Assembly (NCBI GenBank): GCA_044360285.1 | Contig: JBIKKP010000002.1 | Span: 1 to 63,210, forward strand | Source of the DNA: UBA2645 sp044360285 | Lineage (GTDB): Bacteria; Pseudomonadota; Alphaproteobacteria; Rickettsiales; UBA1997 | Length of the DNA: 63,210 nucleotides | Direction of reading: 5' to 3' | Shown here: one piece after another, positions 26,091-34,579 of the stretch | Numbering within the stretch: the first letter of the stretch is position 1 | Layout: the number at the start of each line of letters is the position of its first letter | Notes under the pieces: generated by a model | What the model saw: the letters and a program-made list of their open reading frames with translations, nothing else | What the model was told of the DNA's origin: nothing | Databases searched by the model: none | Position numbers and translations under genes: made by a program

Positions 26091-27022
26091 AAAAAATTTT
26101 ATTAATTACGCTATTTGCATTTTTCACGCAAAGCGCTGCAGCGCAGGATATTCAAGGCTGCAGCACGGTTTATTCTTACTTAGTTTTTTCTGGAAAAAAT
26201 TCTGATATTTTACTTGAAGAGCGCGCCGAAAAAATTTCTTACCCGGCGTCACTGGTAAAAATGATGACACTTTATCTTACTTTCGAAGCCCTTGAGCAAG
26301 GAAAAATCAGCCCTGAAACTGTTTTAAAATTTTCTGCACGCGGCGAAGAAATTTCGAAAGTTAACAAAATAAATCGTCTGCCAATTGTTGAAGGTGACGA
26401 GATTACTGTGCGTGAAGCTATTCGCGCTGTTATCGTAAAATCATTCAACGAAGCCGCGGTGGCTCTTGCTGAAGCAGTATCTGGAAATGAATGGGAATTT
26501 GCTCGTAAAATGAATAAAAAAGCGCGCGAGCTTGGCATGATTAACAGCTCATTTCGCAATTCCAGCGGACTTCACGAGGAAGGACAATACACCACGAGCT
26601 ATGATTTGGCGCGCCTTGCAGCGGCTCTGCAAAAAGATTTTCCAACTTATTATCATCTTTTTGCGCTCAAAGAATTTGAATATCGCGGCACGAAATATGA
26701 AACGCACAATCACGTGCTTGTTAATTACCAAGGCGCAGAGGGAATGAAGACGGGCTTTACCAACGCGGCTGGATATAATTTAGTGGCAGCAGCGAAAAAG
26801 AATGATGCGCGTGTGACGTCGATTTTACTTGGTTGCGAGAGTTATCGTAAGCGTGATGAGATGACTAAAAAATTGCTTGATGAAGCTTTTGCCAATATGG
26901 CAAAGAATCCAAATTCATCTTCGGCGCGACTCGATAAAAATTTTGATTACACCAAGCATCACCAACGCCGCGAGGAATATGAGGAAGAAATGCATTTTGG
27001 GATGGCGTTGTTTGACGAGTAG
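26075..27022 (+). CDS. dacA: D-alanyl-D-alanine carboxypeptidase (PBP5/6 family)
   Basis: A periplasmic serine peptidase that trims the terminal D-Ala of peptidoglycan stem peptides. The signal peptide is residues 1-23 (FIKKILLITLFAFFTQSAAA). All three S11 motifs are present: Ser59-x-x-Lys62 (SLVK), Ser123-Phe-Asn125, and Lys225-Thr-Gly227. The 315-residue chain is shorter than E. coli PBP5 and lacks its C-terminal beta domain and amphipathic anchor. It ends in a charged HHQRREEYEEEMHF tail. The gene starts inside the ankyrin gene (16-base overlap), in the cluster lpxB-ank-dac. It implies a peptidoglycan wall, consistent with asd and dapE. Confidence 0.9.
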   Translation: MHNFIKKILLITLFAFFTQSAAAQDIQGCSTVYSYLVFSGKNSDILLEERAEKISYPASLVKMMTLYLTFEALEQGKISPETVLKFSARGEEISKVNKINRLPIVEGDEITVREAIRAVIVKSFNEAAVALAEAVSGNEWEFARKMNKKARELGMINSSFRNSSGLHEEGQYTTSYDLARLAAALQKDFPTYYHLFALKEFEYRGTKYETHNHVLVNYQGAEGMKTGFTNAAGYNLVAAAKKNDARVTSILLGCESYRKRDEMTKKLLDEAFANMAKNPNSSSARLDKNFDYTKHHQRREEYEEEMHFGMALFDE

Positions 27023-27034
27023 TCACGTAGAGTA

Positions 27035-27141
27035 GCTCGGGCGCGATTTGCAATCCCGCCCGCAGGTTCATGCAAAATTACCAAAGTTTTCGGTTTGTTT
27101 GGCATGAACGTTTCGGGCGGGATTGAAAATCCCGCCCGAGC
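27035..27141. repeat. Palindromic element family C, inverted pair
   Basis: Two GC-rich hairpins face each other: GGGCGCGATTTGCAATCCCG and GGGCGGGATTGAAAATCCCG, each closed by CCC. Between them GTTCATGC and GCATGAAC are also inverted. The outer edges GCTCGGGCG and CGCCCGAGC pair as well. Single units recur at 45217, 53701 and, diverged, 61395. It lies between the convergent ends of the carboxypeptidase gene and tpsB. Confidence 0.88.
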
Positions 27142-27193
27142 GCTGTTCAAAGACCCAGCACAGCTTTAGGTCTTTTTTCTCCAGGCGCGTAAA

Positions 27194-27252
27194 TCCTCCG
27201 TCTTCAGCTACGCTGAAGCCACCTCCTTTTTCAAAGGAGGCTTTGATGAACA
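27194..27252. repeat. Palindromic element family D, copy 1
   Basis: A hairpin CTTCAGC/GCTGAAG (27202-27218) is followed by CCTCCTTT/AAAGGAGG (27222-27240) and TTTGATGAAC. The second hairpin and its tail match 53744-53780. It abuts the tpsB stop and could help end that minus-strand transcript. Confidence 0.75.
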
Positions 27253-27253
27253 A

Positions 27254-29002
27254 TTAAAACCCCGCCCCGATTTCGAAATAAACTAACGCATTTTCTTTTT
27301 GGTTTGTCGTCACCAACTGCGAACTATTCACACCCCACGCACATGTAAATGAAGCATTAAAATTATTACTCTCAAACGCCGTCTTCACCCCCGCACCCGA
27401 CATTCTGCCAGCCTCGCCGGTTTTTATTTTGATGTGGCCGTAATCATAAAACGGCTCAAGTTTTATTCTGCTTTGATAAGAAAAAGTGTTAAAATTTCCT
27501 AAATCAAAAGTGAGTTTATTGCGTAAAAAATATCCCGAATCGCCGCTGATATAATTTTCGCGAAATCCTCGCACCGAGTAATAGCCACCTACTGCGAACT
27601 GTTCCGAGCCAAAAAGTGTATCTTTAGAAATTTGCGAATCGAACTCACTGCCGATGGAAAATTTAAAGTCAGAAATTGAAACTTTTTTCGTCACCGATGC
27701 ATAAAGTTTAAACAATTCGAACTGCGCCTTAGGAATTGAAGCATCGATATTTTTATGATCTTTTTTTGCGTCCAGAACCTTTAAACCTCTAGAGTATGAA
27801 GGGCTAAGATAAATTGAATAAGTCGGAAAAAAAGATGAAAAAGCCAAAGCAAAATTCCCCACACTTAATCTTCGCTGCGAAGTTTCGATTTTTTCTCCGT
27901 TTAAATAACTTGCCGATTCTTTGGTGGTAAGTGTTGCGGTGCTTGTTATTCGAAGCTTCGAGTCGTTTAACAAAATTCGCTGTGCACCAAACTTATTTTG
28001 TTTAGAAAAGCCAGTAAGCGTTGTGGTTGAAGCAACACCAACATTTTGCCCCTTAAATTCACTGTGCGAATAATCATAAGAAAATGTGTTTTGTTTGAAG
28101 GGAATTGAAATTCCGCCAGAAAAAGATTTTATGTCTTTGACCTGACTATCATCATGCGCGTTCGTTGAGTAAGTAAGGTTAAGCGCATCATCAAGCGACA
28201 AAAAATTGTCAAACGAAGTTGAAAAAACTGCGCGCTGCACGCCGGTGAATTTATTGCCCAAATTGTCTTTTCCAACAGTTGCGCGCAGTGGAAATTTTTT
28301 GTTATTTTCGATGACGATTTTACTCATCCCATCAACACTGCCCGGCTCAATTTTTATTACTGCTGAATTTGACGGCAGGCGATTAATTTGGTAAATTCCG
28401 TCGTTGATTTCGTTAAGGTCTAAAACCTTGCCCTGCTTGCTTCCAAAGGCCATAAACTTTTGCATTTTTTCGCGCCAAGTTTCTTTGCCAAAAATTATTT
28501 TTTCGATTTTTCCCTCAATAATTTTTAACTCAAAAATGCCGCTGCTGATATTTTGTTTGGGCACGATGATTTGTGTCGTGACATAGCCCTGCGCCTGATA
28601 GAATTCATTGAGCGTGGCGATAATTTCTTGCAGATTTTTTGCGTCAAAACAGCGACCTAAAAATTTTTGCAGCAGATTTTTTTGCTTACGCGCGGAAATT
28701 TTGGAAGCACCGGAAAGCTTTATTTCATTGATTTGCCAACATTCTTCACTTTTTTTGATTACTTTTAGCTGCTGATCTTTTTCTTCCTCTTCTTCTTTTT
28801 TCTTGCGCTCAAAATCTTTAGAAATTGCCTCCATTTCTTTGCTGCGCTTAGTTTCTTCCAAGATATTTTGCTGATTTCTGATGATCCAATCTTGCTGATT
28901 TATTGCATCTGAACTTTGCGTTTGTGCGAAAACTGCTGAGGAAATGTTTAAAAAAGCTATGGCAATAAAAATTGCGCCAAGCCTGTGTTTTTGTGGCTTC
29001 AT
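27254..29002 (-). CDS. Two-partner secretion outer-membrane transporter (TpsB, ShlB/FhaC-like)
   Basis: An Omp85-superfamily pore that exports a TpsA exoprotein. The ATG at 29002 gives a proper signal peptide (HRLGAIFIAIAFLNISSAVFA). A longer frame to 29059 would overlap spoT and add a non-signal extension. A Lys/Glu-rich coiled segment (about 30-80) precedes a ShlB-type POTRA domain (CWQINEIKLSGASKISARKQ, then YVTTQIIVPKQNISSGIFEL). The 16-strand barrel follows, with the conserved GYYSVRGFRENYISGDSGYF loop near the C terminus and a terminal Phe. No TpsA partner is adjacent, so the substrate must be encoded elsewhere. It follows spoT by 31 bases. Confidence 0.9.
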   Translation of the reverse strand: MKPQKHRLGAIFIAIAFLNISSAVFAQTQSSDAINQQDWIIRNQQNILEETKRSKEMEAISKDFERKKKEEEEEKDQQLKVIKKSEECWQINEIKLSGASKISARKQKNLLQKFLGRCFDAKNLQEIIATLNEFYQAQGYVTTQIIVPKQNISSGIFELKIIEGKIEKIIFGKETWREKMQKFMAFGSKQGKVLDLNEINDGIYQINRLPSNSAVIKIEPGSVDGMSKIVIENNKKFPLRATVGKDNLGNKFTGVQRAVFSTSFDNFLSLDDALNLTYSTNAHDDSQVKDIKSFSGGISIPFKQNTFSYDYSHSEFKGQNVGVASTTTLTGFSKQNKFGAQRILLNDSKLRITSTATLTTKESASYLNGEKIETSQRRLSVGNFALAFSSFFPTYSIYLSPSYSRGLKVLDAKKDHKNIDASIPKAQFELFKLYASVTKKVSISDFKFSIGSEFDSQISKDTLFGSEQFAVGGYYSVRGFRENYISGDSGYFLRNKLTFDLGNFNTFSYQSRIKLEPFYDYGHIKIKTGEAGRMSGAGVKTAFESNNFNASFTCAWGVNSSQLVTTNQKENALVYFEIGAGF

Positions 29003-29033
29003 GGGGTTTATGGTTTTTGGTGTTTTTAGTTTT

Positions 29034-31190
29034 TTAACTAATACGCGACACTTCAACAATTTTTTTAGACATACGAAGTGCCGAGATAATTTCCTCCAAA
29101 TGTTCGAGATTTTTTACTTCAAGATCGACAAGAAACTCAAAATAATCTGCAGAGCGATTGATGATGCGCAAATTGCTGATATTGACCTTTTTCTTAGCGA
29201 TGATGCTGCTGACTTCAGCCAAGCTTCCGCTTGAATTTTGAACCACGGCCGAAACCTTACTGGCATAAGTTTCATCACCAATTTCTTCATCGCTTTTCCA
29301 GCAAACATCAACAACGCGCTGTGGCAATAAAACCAAATTGCGCAAGTTTCGGCAATTCTGATTATGAATGGTCACGCCGGTTCCGGTGTTAATGATTCCA
29401 ACTATCGGATCACCTGGAATTGGATTGCAACAGCCTGCATAATGCATGGCCATTCCATTCACCAAACCTTCAATTGGCAGCGAATATCTTTTTGATTTTT
29501 CACTTGGTTTCGATGTTTTTACTTGCTTTGTCTCTTCTTTGAAATCTGGGTAAATAATCTTCAAAACATCTTGGCGCGAAATCCTTCCCTCAGCGACTTT
29601 AACGCATAATTCTGGAATCGATTTTTTATGCAAAAGCACCAGAGCTTTTTCTAAAATTTTATCGCTGATTTCTAGACCTTTTGATGCAAAAAATTTATTT
29701 AAAATTGCACGGCCCAAAAGGTGATATTCGTTGAATTTTTCGCTGCGAATAAAGGCCTTAATCGCCGATTTTGCTTTTGTGGTGATAGCAAATTGCAGCC
29801 AGTTAGGAGAAGGCTTGCCATTGTTTGATGTGACAATTTCAACCTGATCGCCATTTTCCAGCTTCTGACGCAGCGGCGCAATCGCGCCATTTACCTTCGC
29901 TGAGACACAGCTGTTGCCAACTTGCGAATGCACAGCATAAGCAAAATCAATGATTGTTGAGCCAAAAGGTAGATTAAAAATATCACCATTTGGCGTGAAA
30001 CAAAAGACCTCGTTTTTATGCAAAACGAGTTTGTGATTTTTTATTACCTCGCTGGAATTTTCTGAATTTTCAAAAAGCGTGATTAGCTCACGAATCCAGC
30101 GATATTGCTCGCTCTCTTCTTTTCCAGCACGATCAGTTTTTTTAGATTTTTCCTTGTAGCGCCAATGCGCTGCAACACCCAGTTCATTGACTTCGTGCAT
30201 TTTTTTATCACGAATCTGAATTTCGATTTTTTTGTTAAACGGCCCTAAAATTGCCAAGTGTAAAGACTGATAACCATTTTCCTTGGGCGTGCTGATATAG
30301 TCGCGGAAGGTTCCAGGAATCATGTTGAAGTTAGAATTAATCGTACCCAAAGCGCGATAACACTCACCAATATCATTAACGACAATACGAAAGGCCATGA
30401 TGTCGTGCAGATTGTGGAAGCCGATATTTTGCTCCTTCATCTTGTTGAAAATTGAATAGAGCTGCTTCTCACGGCCCATCACCTGGCACTTCAGGCCTTC
30501 TGCATCAAAAATGCGCGTCAGGTCGGCGATGATTTTTTCGATGAGATTTTTGTTTTTTTCGCGTAGTTCGCCAAGCTTCTCGCTGATGTAATTGCGCGAC
30601 TCAGGGTCGATTACTTCAAAAGCTAATTCCTGCAATTCATCTTTAATTTTTGTGAGACCAATCCTTGCAGCAAGCGGCGCGAAGATGTCTAAGCTTTCTT
30701 TCGCTTTGCGTAATTTCTTCTCGCGCGACGGCAAATAAGTCAGCGTGCGCATATTGTGCAGCCTGTCGGCAAGCTTCACCAGCAACACACGAATATCTTG
30801 CGACATGGCCATAGTCAGCTTGCGGAAATTTTCAATCACGCGCAGCTCAAAAGACGCAGCTTCAATTTTACCAAGCTTGGTGACGCCATCAACCAGCAGC
30901 GCAACTTCTTCACCAAATTCTTTTTCTATTTCTTCGATTGTCACTTCCGTATCTTCAACAACATCATGAAGCAGGCCGGCAATAATAGATTCGCAGTCAA
31001 GCTTAAGATCAGCTAGAATTTCTGCGACAGCAACGGGATGAGAAAAATAGGGATCGCCCGAATGGCGTTTTTGATTGCCATGGGCATTTTTGGCGAAGAT
31101 GTAGGCCTTTTGAAGCAAGGCCTCGTCTGGGTTTGGATGGTAGGTGCGAACCTTAGCAACTAAGTTGGCGGCACTTAGTATGTCTGGCAT
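29034..31190 (-). CDS. spoT: Bifunctional (p)ppGpp synthetase/hydrolase
   Basis: Makes and degrades the alarmone (p)ppGpp. The 718 residues comprise an HD hydrolase domain with HSGDPYFSHP and HDVVEDT, and a synthetase domain with MAFRIVVNDIGECYRALGTI and TPKENGYQSLHLAI. They are followed by TGS (FTPNGDIFNLPFGSTIIDFAYAVHS), a helical region, the conserved-Cys ZFD (AGCCNPIPGDPIVGI) and a C-terminal ACT domain. Both catalytic centres look intact. Its start codon abuts the rpoZ stop, reproducing the common rpoZ-spoT order. An intact, full-length gene differs from Rickettsia, where it is often fragmented. This argues for an organism that still meets nutrient changes. Confidence 0.96.
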   Translation of the reverse strand: MPDILSAANLVAKVRTYHPNPDEALLQKAYIFAKNAHGNQKRHSGDPYFSHPVAVAEILADLKLDCESIIAGLLHDVVEDTEVTIEEIEKEFGEEVALLVDGVTKLGKIEAASFELRVIENFRKLTMAMSQDIRVLLVKLADRLHNMRTLTYLPSREKKLRKAKESLDIFAPLAARIGLTKIKDELQELAFEVIDPESRNYISEKLGELREKNKNLIEKIIADLTRIFDAEGLKCQVMGREKQLYSIFNKMKEQNIGFHNLHDIMAFRIVVNDIGECYRALGTINSNFNMIPGTFRDYISTPKENGYQSLHLAILGPFNKKIEIQIRDKKMHEVNELGVAAHWRYKEKSKKTDRAGKEESEQYRWIRELITLFENSENSSEVIKNHKLVLHKNEVFCFTPNGDIFNLPFGSTIIDFAYAVHSQVGNSCVSAKVNGAIAPLRQKLENGDQVEIVTSNNGKPSPNWLQFAITTKAKSAIKAFIRSEKFNEYHLLGRAILNKFFASKGLEISDKILEKALVLLHKKSIPELCVKVAEGRISRQDVLKIIYPDFKEETKQVKTSKPSEKSKRYSLPIEGLVNGMAMHYAGCCNPIPGDPIVGIINTGTGVTIHNQNCRNLRNLVLLPQRVVDVCWKSDEEIGDETYASKVSAVVQNSSGSLAEVSSIIAKKKVNISNLRIINRSADYFEFLVDLEVKNLEHLEEIISALRMSKKIVEVSRIS

Positions 31191-31532
31191 CTAGTCGTCT
31201 ACTTGGACGTTTTCATCAACAAAAGTATCGTCTTTAAGCACGATATTTGGTTCAGATTCCTCTGACATTAATTCTGTCACTTCTTCGCTTGCCGGGGCAA
31301 CTTCAACAGCGCCACGGTTTTTGATTGAACGAACGATATTTTTACGAATCGCATCAACATCAACTAAACCATCAGCGATTTCGCGCAGAGCAATTACCGA
31401 TGGTTTTTCTTTGCGATCCAGGCTGGTAGAGGCTCCAGAAAGAATGCTTTTTGCACGATTTCCAGCAATTAAGCACAATTCAAAATGATTTGGAACAACT
31501 GTCACGCAGTCTTCTACGGTGATTCTTGCCAT
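31191..31532 (-). CDS. rpoZ: RNA polymerase omega subunit
   Basis: The small subunit that helps assemble RNA polymerase around the beta' chain and takes part in ppGpp binding. At 113 residues it has MARITVEDCVTVVPNHFELC at the start, then RAKSIL and the stretch KPSVIALREIADGLVD typical of the family. The C terminus is an acidic tail of about 35 residues. It is directly followed by spoT with no gap, so the ppGpp target subunit and the ppGpp enzyme share a transcript. Confidence 0.95.
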   Translation of the reverse strand: MARITVEDCVTVVPNHFELCLIAGNRAKSILSGASTSLDRKEKPSVIALREIADGLVDVDAIRKNIVRSIKNRGAVEVAPASEEVTELMSEESEPNIVLKDDTFVDENVQVDD

Positions 31533-31648
31533 AGTTTTAAGATTTTTTTTGAAGTTCGAATGAGGGCGGCGCGTTGTAAATTCGTGGTTCTAGCAAGGCA
31601 ATAGAAAATTTAAACCCACTTCACAACCACTTATCATCCTCTCACAAC

Positions 31649-31742
31649 CGTCATCCTTGAATTGCGTAGCAATCCGAGGATCTCGTGCGTTTTAGCGCTG
31701 AACAAAACGAGATCCTCGAAGCCTTTGGCTTCAAGGATGACG
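31649..31742. repeat. Palindromic element family A, copy 6
   Basis: A 94-base element upstream of rpoZ and downstream of the 169-residue gene. Hairpin 1 is GAATTGC/GCAATCC, slightly weakened. Hairpin 2 is GAAGCC/GGCTTC, and the central stem is GAGGATCTCGT/ACGAGATCCTC. The GTC-ATC-CTT frame is open, and its conceptual translation resembles that of copy 3. Confidence 0.92.
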
Positions 31743-31756
31743 GGTGTGGATATTTT

Positions 31757-32266
31757 TTACCTTCCCCTAGAATGCTGCCTTCCAGCCACACGCTCTTGCG
31801 CCTCAATCATACTAGCCCAGAAACCTTTATCGCCGCGTTTATTAAGAATTTGCGCCGATTGCACAAGGTAAGTCAATTTTTGTCCCAAAACCAGCGAGGT
31901 CCAAAAACCCACTGGCTTTACAAAATCAACGATTTGCGTTGAATTAATTTCCTGGTGATCGAATTCGCGCTGCGGCGATTCCATCAACTCATAAGTGCCG
32001 CTTTCATTAGAAATTTTTTTTGCCTGCAGCTCTGCCTTTACAGCCGAATGGGCACGCGGAATTTCCTGCTTAGAGCGCAGCAGCTCTTCATCTTCTTTGG
32101 GATATTTCTTCGGCGCACCAGGAAGAATTTTTTTGCCAAACTTTTTTAGCTTTAAATAGCGCTTATAGGCCCGATTTAAAAGGAACGACAGCAACAGGCG
32201 CAGCAGCAAAATCAGGCAAAAGACTGCTACAAAAATTATCAGTAAATTTAGTAAAATTTCAGTCAT
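31757..32266 (-). CDS. Membrane-anchored hypothetical protein
   Basis: A 169-residue protein with one N-terminal membrane helix (residues 4-30, LLNLLIIFVAVFCLILLLRL). A basic stretch follows (AYKRYLKLKKFGKKI), then a soluble, probably cytoplasmic domain. TQIVDFVKPVGFWTSLVLGQ and GDKGFWASMIEAQ are the most protein-like stretches. I do not recognise a named family. It starts 2 bases after the stop of the IalB-like gene, so the two form an operon, and a family A palindrome lies 14 bases after its stop. Confidence 0.65.
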   Translation of the reverse strand: MTEILLNLLIIFVAVFCLILLLRLLLSFLLNRAYKRYLKLKKFGKKILPGAPKKYPKEDEELLRSKQEIPRAHSAVKAELQAKKISNESGTYELMESPQREFDHQEINSTQIVDFVKPVGFWTSLVLGQKLTYLVQSAQILNKRGDKGFWASMIEAQERVAGRQHSRGR

Positions 32267-32268
32267 TT

Positions 32269-32757
32269 CTATTCCTTACAAATCTCCCGTAGACTTTTAT
32301 AGGCCTGGCTAAAACCAATCAGCGAGTAGGTATCAACAGCAATTTTTCCATCACTTGCAACACCGCTTACCACCATATCTTCTTGTTTTTGCATTGCTTT
32401 GATGATGTCGATATCATCATTTTTGTCATTGGCCCAAGCCAGCGCTTCATAGGGGAAAAGATAGAATTTTTTTGAACCAAAAGAAATTTCTACGTCAGAT
32501 TTTTTACTATATTTAAAACCAGAGGAAATACTGACCTCATCGGCATCATTTTCGATATTGGTGACAATAAAAAATGGCTCGCCGCGTTTGTCATAAGTGC
32601 CGTCGCGCTTTATTGGAGTTGAGGCAACATAACATACAACACGATCGCCACGATGGGCGCGAAAAACGTTCCAATCCCTGAATTTTCCTTTCAATTCCTG
32701 GGCGCAAAGCTCGCTGCAAAAAAGCAAAAATAGCGTCAAAAATTGGATAAATTTCAT
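32269..32757 (-). CDS. Invasion-associated locus B (IalB)-like periplasmic protein
   Basis: A secreted protein of 162 residues with signal peptide FIQFLTLFLLFCSELCAQ. The mature part follows the alphaproteobacterial IalB-like pattern: GKFRDWNVFRA, RVVCYVASTPIKRDGTYDKR, GEPFFIVTNI, EVSISSGFKYSKKSDVEISF, FYLFPYEALAWANDKNDDID, then TYSLIGFSQAYKSL. Bartonella IalB affects erythrocyte invasion, but most family members have unknown roles in envelope or stress, and the name should not be read as proof of virulence. It is the promoter-proximal gene of a two-gene operon and is divergent from the F0 cluster. Confidence 0.8.
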   Translation of the reverse strand: MKFIQFLTLFLLFCSELCAQELKGKFRDWNVFRAHRGDRVVCYVASTPIKRDGTYDKRGEPFFIVTNIENDADEVSISSGFKYSKKSDVEISFGSKKFYLFPYEALAWANDKNDDIDIIKAMQKQEDMVVSGVASDGKIAVDTYSLIGFSQAYKSLREICKE

Positions 32758-32917
32758 AACTTGACTTGGGCTTTTTGAAAAATAAGTTGCGCCGCCTTTC
32801 TAGAAGGGCCTGCCTGGCAGCTGATTTGTCTGGCAATTAAGTTTCAAAAATAACTTTTGAAAGCTCACATAAAGGATTTCCAAGAAATCTTTCAAAAAAA
32901 TCCAAACAATTTTTCAA

Positions 32918-33742
32918 ATGTCGACGCAAGCCGCGCAAAAAATCTCACAAGAAATTACTGCCTTGGAAAATTCTACTCACGCAACACAAGAAGCTGCACA
33001 CGCCGCCGGCGGCGGTCACAGCCCTTTGGCACAATTTGAGGTAAAAAAAATCTTCGATTTGAAGCTTGGAAATTATGACATCAGCTTCACCAACTCTGCA
33101 CTCTACATGCTGAGCGCAACATTACTGCTTATTTTCTTCATGCTCTTGGCAACCAGAAAAAAAGCATTGATTCCATCACGTCTGCAAACCACCGCCGAGT
33201 CACTTTATGACTTCATCCACAATATGGTAAAAAGCAGCATCGGTGACGAAGGAATGAAATTTTTTCCACTCGTTTTCTGCCTATTTTCCTTCATTTTTAC
33301 CTGCAACTTTTTGGGCATGACGCCTTACGCTTTCACCGCCACCAGCCAAGTTGCAGTCACGCTTTCTTTGGCGATGATTTCATTTCTTGCCGTCACAATT
33401 TTTGCAATTGCACGCAACGGCTTGTTCGGATTTTTGCACATGTTCTTGCCAAGCGGCGTGCCACTTTGGATGGCTCCGGCGATTTTCATCATCGAGTTTT
33501 TCTCTTTCCTAATTCGCCCAATCACTTTGTCAGTTCGTCTTTTCGCCAACATGGTTGCAGGTCACGTTTTGCTTAAAGTCATCGCCGGTTTCGTCATTTC
33601 ACTTGGCGCAATTCTTGGAACTCTACCCTTCGCCTTCAGCGTTGTAATGACTGGCTTCGAGCTTTTCGTTGCTGTGTTGCAAGCCTACATCTTCGCAATT
33701 TTGGTCTGCGCTTATTTAAGCGAAGCCACAAAAGCTCACTAG
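32918..33742 (+). CDS. atpB: ATP synthase F0 subunit a
   Basis: An integral-membrane proton half-channel subunit next to the c-ring. The 274 residues have a hydrophilic N terminus, five or six membrane helices and the essential Arg in the conserved helix FLIRPITLSVRLFANMVAGH. Helices NSALYMLSATLLLIFFMLL and ATSQVAVTLSLAMISFLAVT are clear. It begins the F0 cluster atpB-atpE-b'-b, which in alphaproteobacteria lies apart from the F1 genes. atpI is not present just upstream. A small hairpin (33745-33769) follows the stop. Confidence 0.95.
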   Translation: MSTQAAQKISQEITALENSTHATQEAAHAAGGGHSPLAQFEVKKIFDLKLGNYDISFTNSALYMLSATLLLIFFMLLATRKKALIPSRLQTTAESLYDFIHNMVKSSIGDEGMKFFPLVFCLFSFIFTCNFLGMTPYAFTATSQVAVTLSLAMISFLAVTIFAIARNGLFGFLHMFLPSGVPLWMAPAIFIIEFFSFLIRPITLSVRLFANMVAGHVLLKVIAGFVISLGAILGTLPFAFSVVMTGFELFVAVLQAYIFAILVCAYLSEATKAH

Positions 33743-33744
33743 AA

Positions 33745-33769
33745 TTTGGCCTTAGCTTCATTGGCCAAA
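33745..33769 (+). other. Hairpin between atpB and atpE
   Basis: TTTGGCC and GGCCAAA pair across an 11-base loop in the 78-base space before atpE. There is no T-tract, so this is more likely an mRNA processing or stability element than a terminator. Confidence 0.55.
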
Positions 33770-33820
33770 TCACGCCCAACCAATGGGGTAAATGAAGCAA
33801 AAACTTTTAACTAAAATACT

Positions 33821-34081
33821 ATGCAAGAAGTCGCTCAAGTAGCTACAGAAGTAGCTAACAACTACTCTTCCCTAAAATACATCGGCGTTGGCCTGTGCTC
33901 AATTGCTATGGCTGGCGCTGCAATTGCGATTGGAAATATCTTCGGATCTTTCTTCAACAGCATCGCACGCAACCCATCTGCTGCACCAAAAATCGAAAAA
34001 TACATTTACATCGCAGTTGGTCTAGCTGAAGCGATGGGTATCTTCGCGGTACTTCTCGCTTTCATCGTAATATTCTCATAA
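33821..34081 (+). CDS. atpE: ATP synthase F0 subunit c
   Basis: The proteolipid that forms the rotating c-ring. The 86 residues fold as two membrane helices. The first has the Gly/Ala-rich GLCSIAMAGAAIAIG, a polar loop RNPSAAPKIEKY follows, and the second has the proton-binding Glu in VGLAEAMGIFAVLL. No sodium-type ligand set is evident, so proton coupling is assumed. It sits between atpB and the b' gene, and a strong hairpin with a T-run lies right after its stop. Because many c subunits are needed per complex, that structure may let atpE mRNA be more abundant than the b genes. Confidence 0.96.
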   Translation: MQEVAQVATEVANNYSSLKYIGVGLCSIAMAGAAIAIGNIFGSFFNSIARNPSAAPKIEKYIYIAVGLAEAMGIFAVLLAFIVIFS

Positions 34082-34096
34082 ACGACCGAAATTAAT

Positions 34097-34127
34097 CCTA
34101 GGCGGAAGCAATTTCGCCTAGGTTTTT
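34097..34127 (+). terminator. Hairpin with T-run between atpE and b' gene
   Basis: CCTAGGCG and CGCCTAGG form an 8-base perfect stem around a 10-base loop, followed by TTTTT. This looks like a Rho-independent terminator or attenuator, 16 bases after the atpE stop and 14 before the b' ATG. Partial read-through would be needed for the two b genes unless they have their own promoter. Confidence 0.75.
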
Positions 34128-34140
34128 CATCTAAAAAACT

Positions 34141-34572
34141 ATGCCTCAATTCGATTTAACCACCTACAGCTCGCAGATTTTCTGGTTCATTTTGTGCTTC
34201 GCCATGCTTTACGCTGCGATGCATTTCATAATTTTGCCGCGCATTCAAAAAATTATCGCCGAAAGAAGAAATCTCATCGACACAGATGCCGCGCTTGCTG
34301 ATGCTTCGGAAAAAAAGTTCGATGACCTACAAGTCAGAACTAACGAACTACGTCGCGAGGCCAGCAAAAAATATCACGCTCAAGTTGAAGAAGGTGCCAA
34401 ATTCGCCGCAAAAGAACGCGAAAAATCTTTGGAAGAATTGAAAGCCAAAGTGGACGAAATCACCCAAAAATCGCGGCGCGAAATCAAAGAATTCCTAGAA
34501 AAATCAGAATCCAACGTCGCAAACGCCATCAAAAATTTGACCCAAAGCGTCAAAGCAAAAATTTTCAGCTAG
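34141..34572 (+). CDS. atpF2: ATP synthase F0 subunit b'
   Basis: One half of the heterodimeric peripheral stalk found in alphaproteobacteria. The 143 residues start MPQFDLTTYSSQIFWFILCF, the typical b' opening, with one membrane helix at about 11-32. A long charged coiled coil follows (RIQKIIAERRNLIDTDAALA onward). It is followed by the b gene after 7 bases. Two different b-type subunits, rather than one homodimeric b, fit the alphaproteobacterial assignment. Confidence 0.92.
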   Translation: MPQFDLTTYSSQIFWFILCFAMLYAAMHFIILPRIQKIIAERRNLIDTDAALADASEKKFDDLQVRTNELRREASKKYHAQVEEGAKFAAKEREKSLEELKAKVDEITQKSRREIKEFLEKSESNVANAIKNLTQSVKAKIFS

Positions 34573-34579
34573 GAGAAAA

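Noticed and set aside
31662..31942. ORFs of 69 and 85 residues over palindrome copy 6
   Set aside because: The first part is the translated repeat, similar to that at copy 3, and the rest is antisense to the 169-residue gene.
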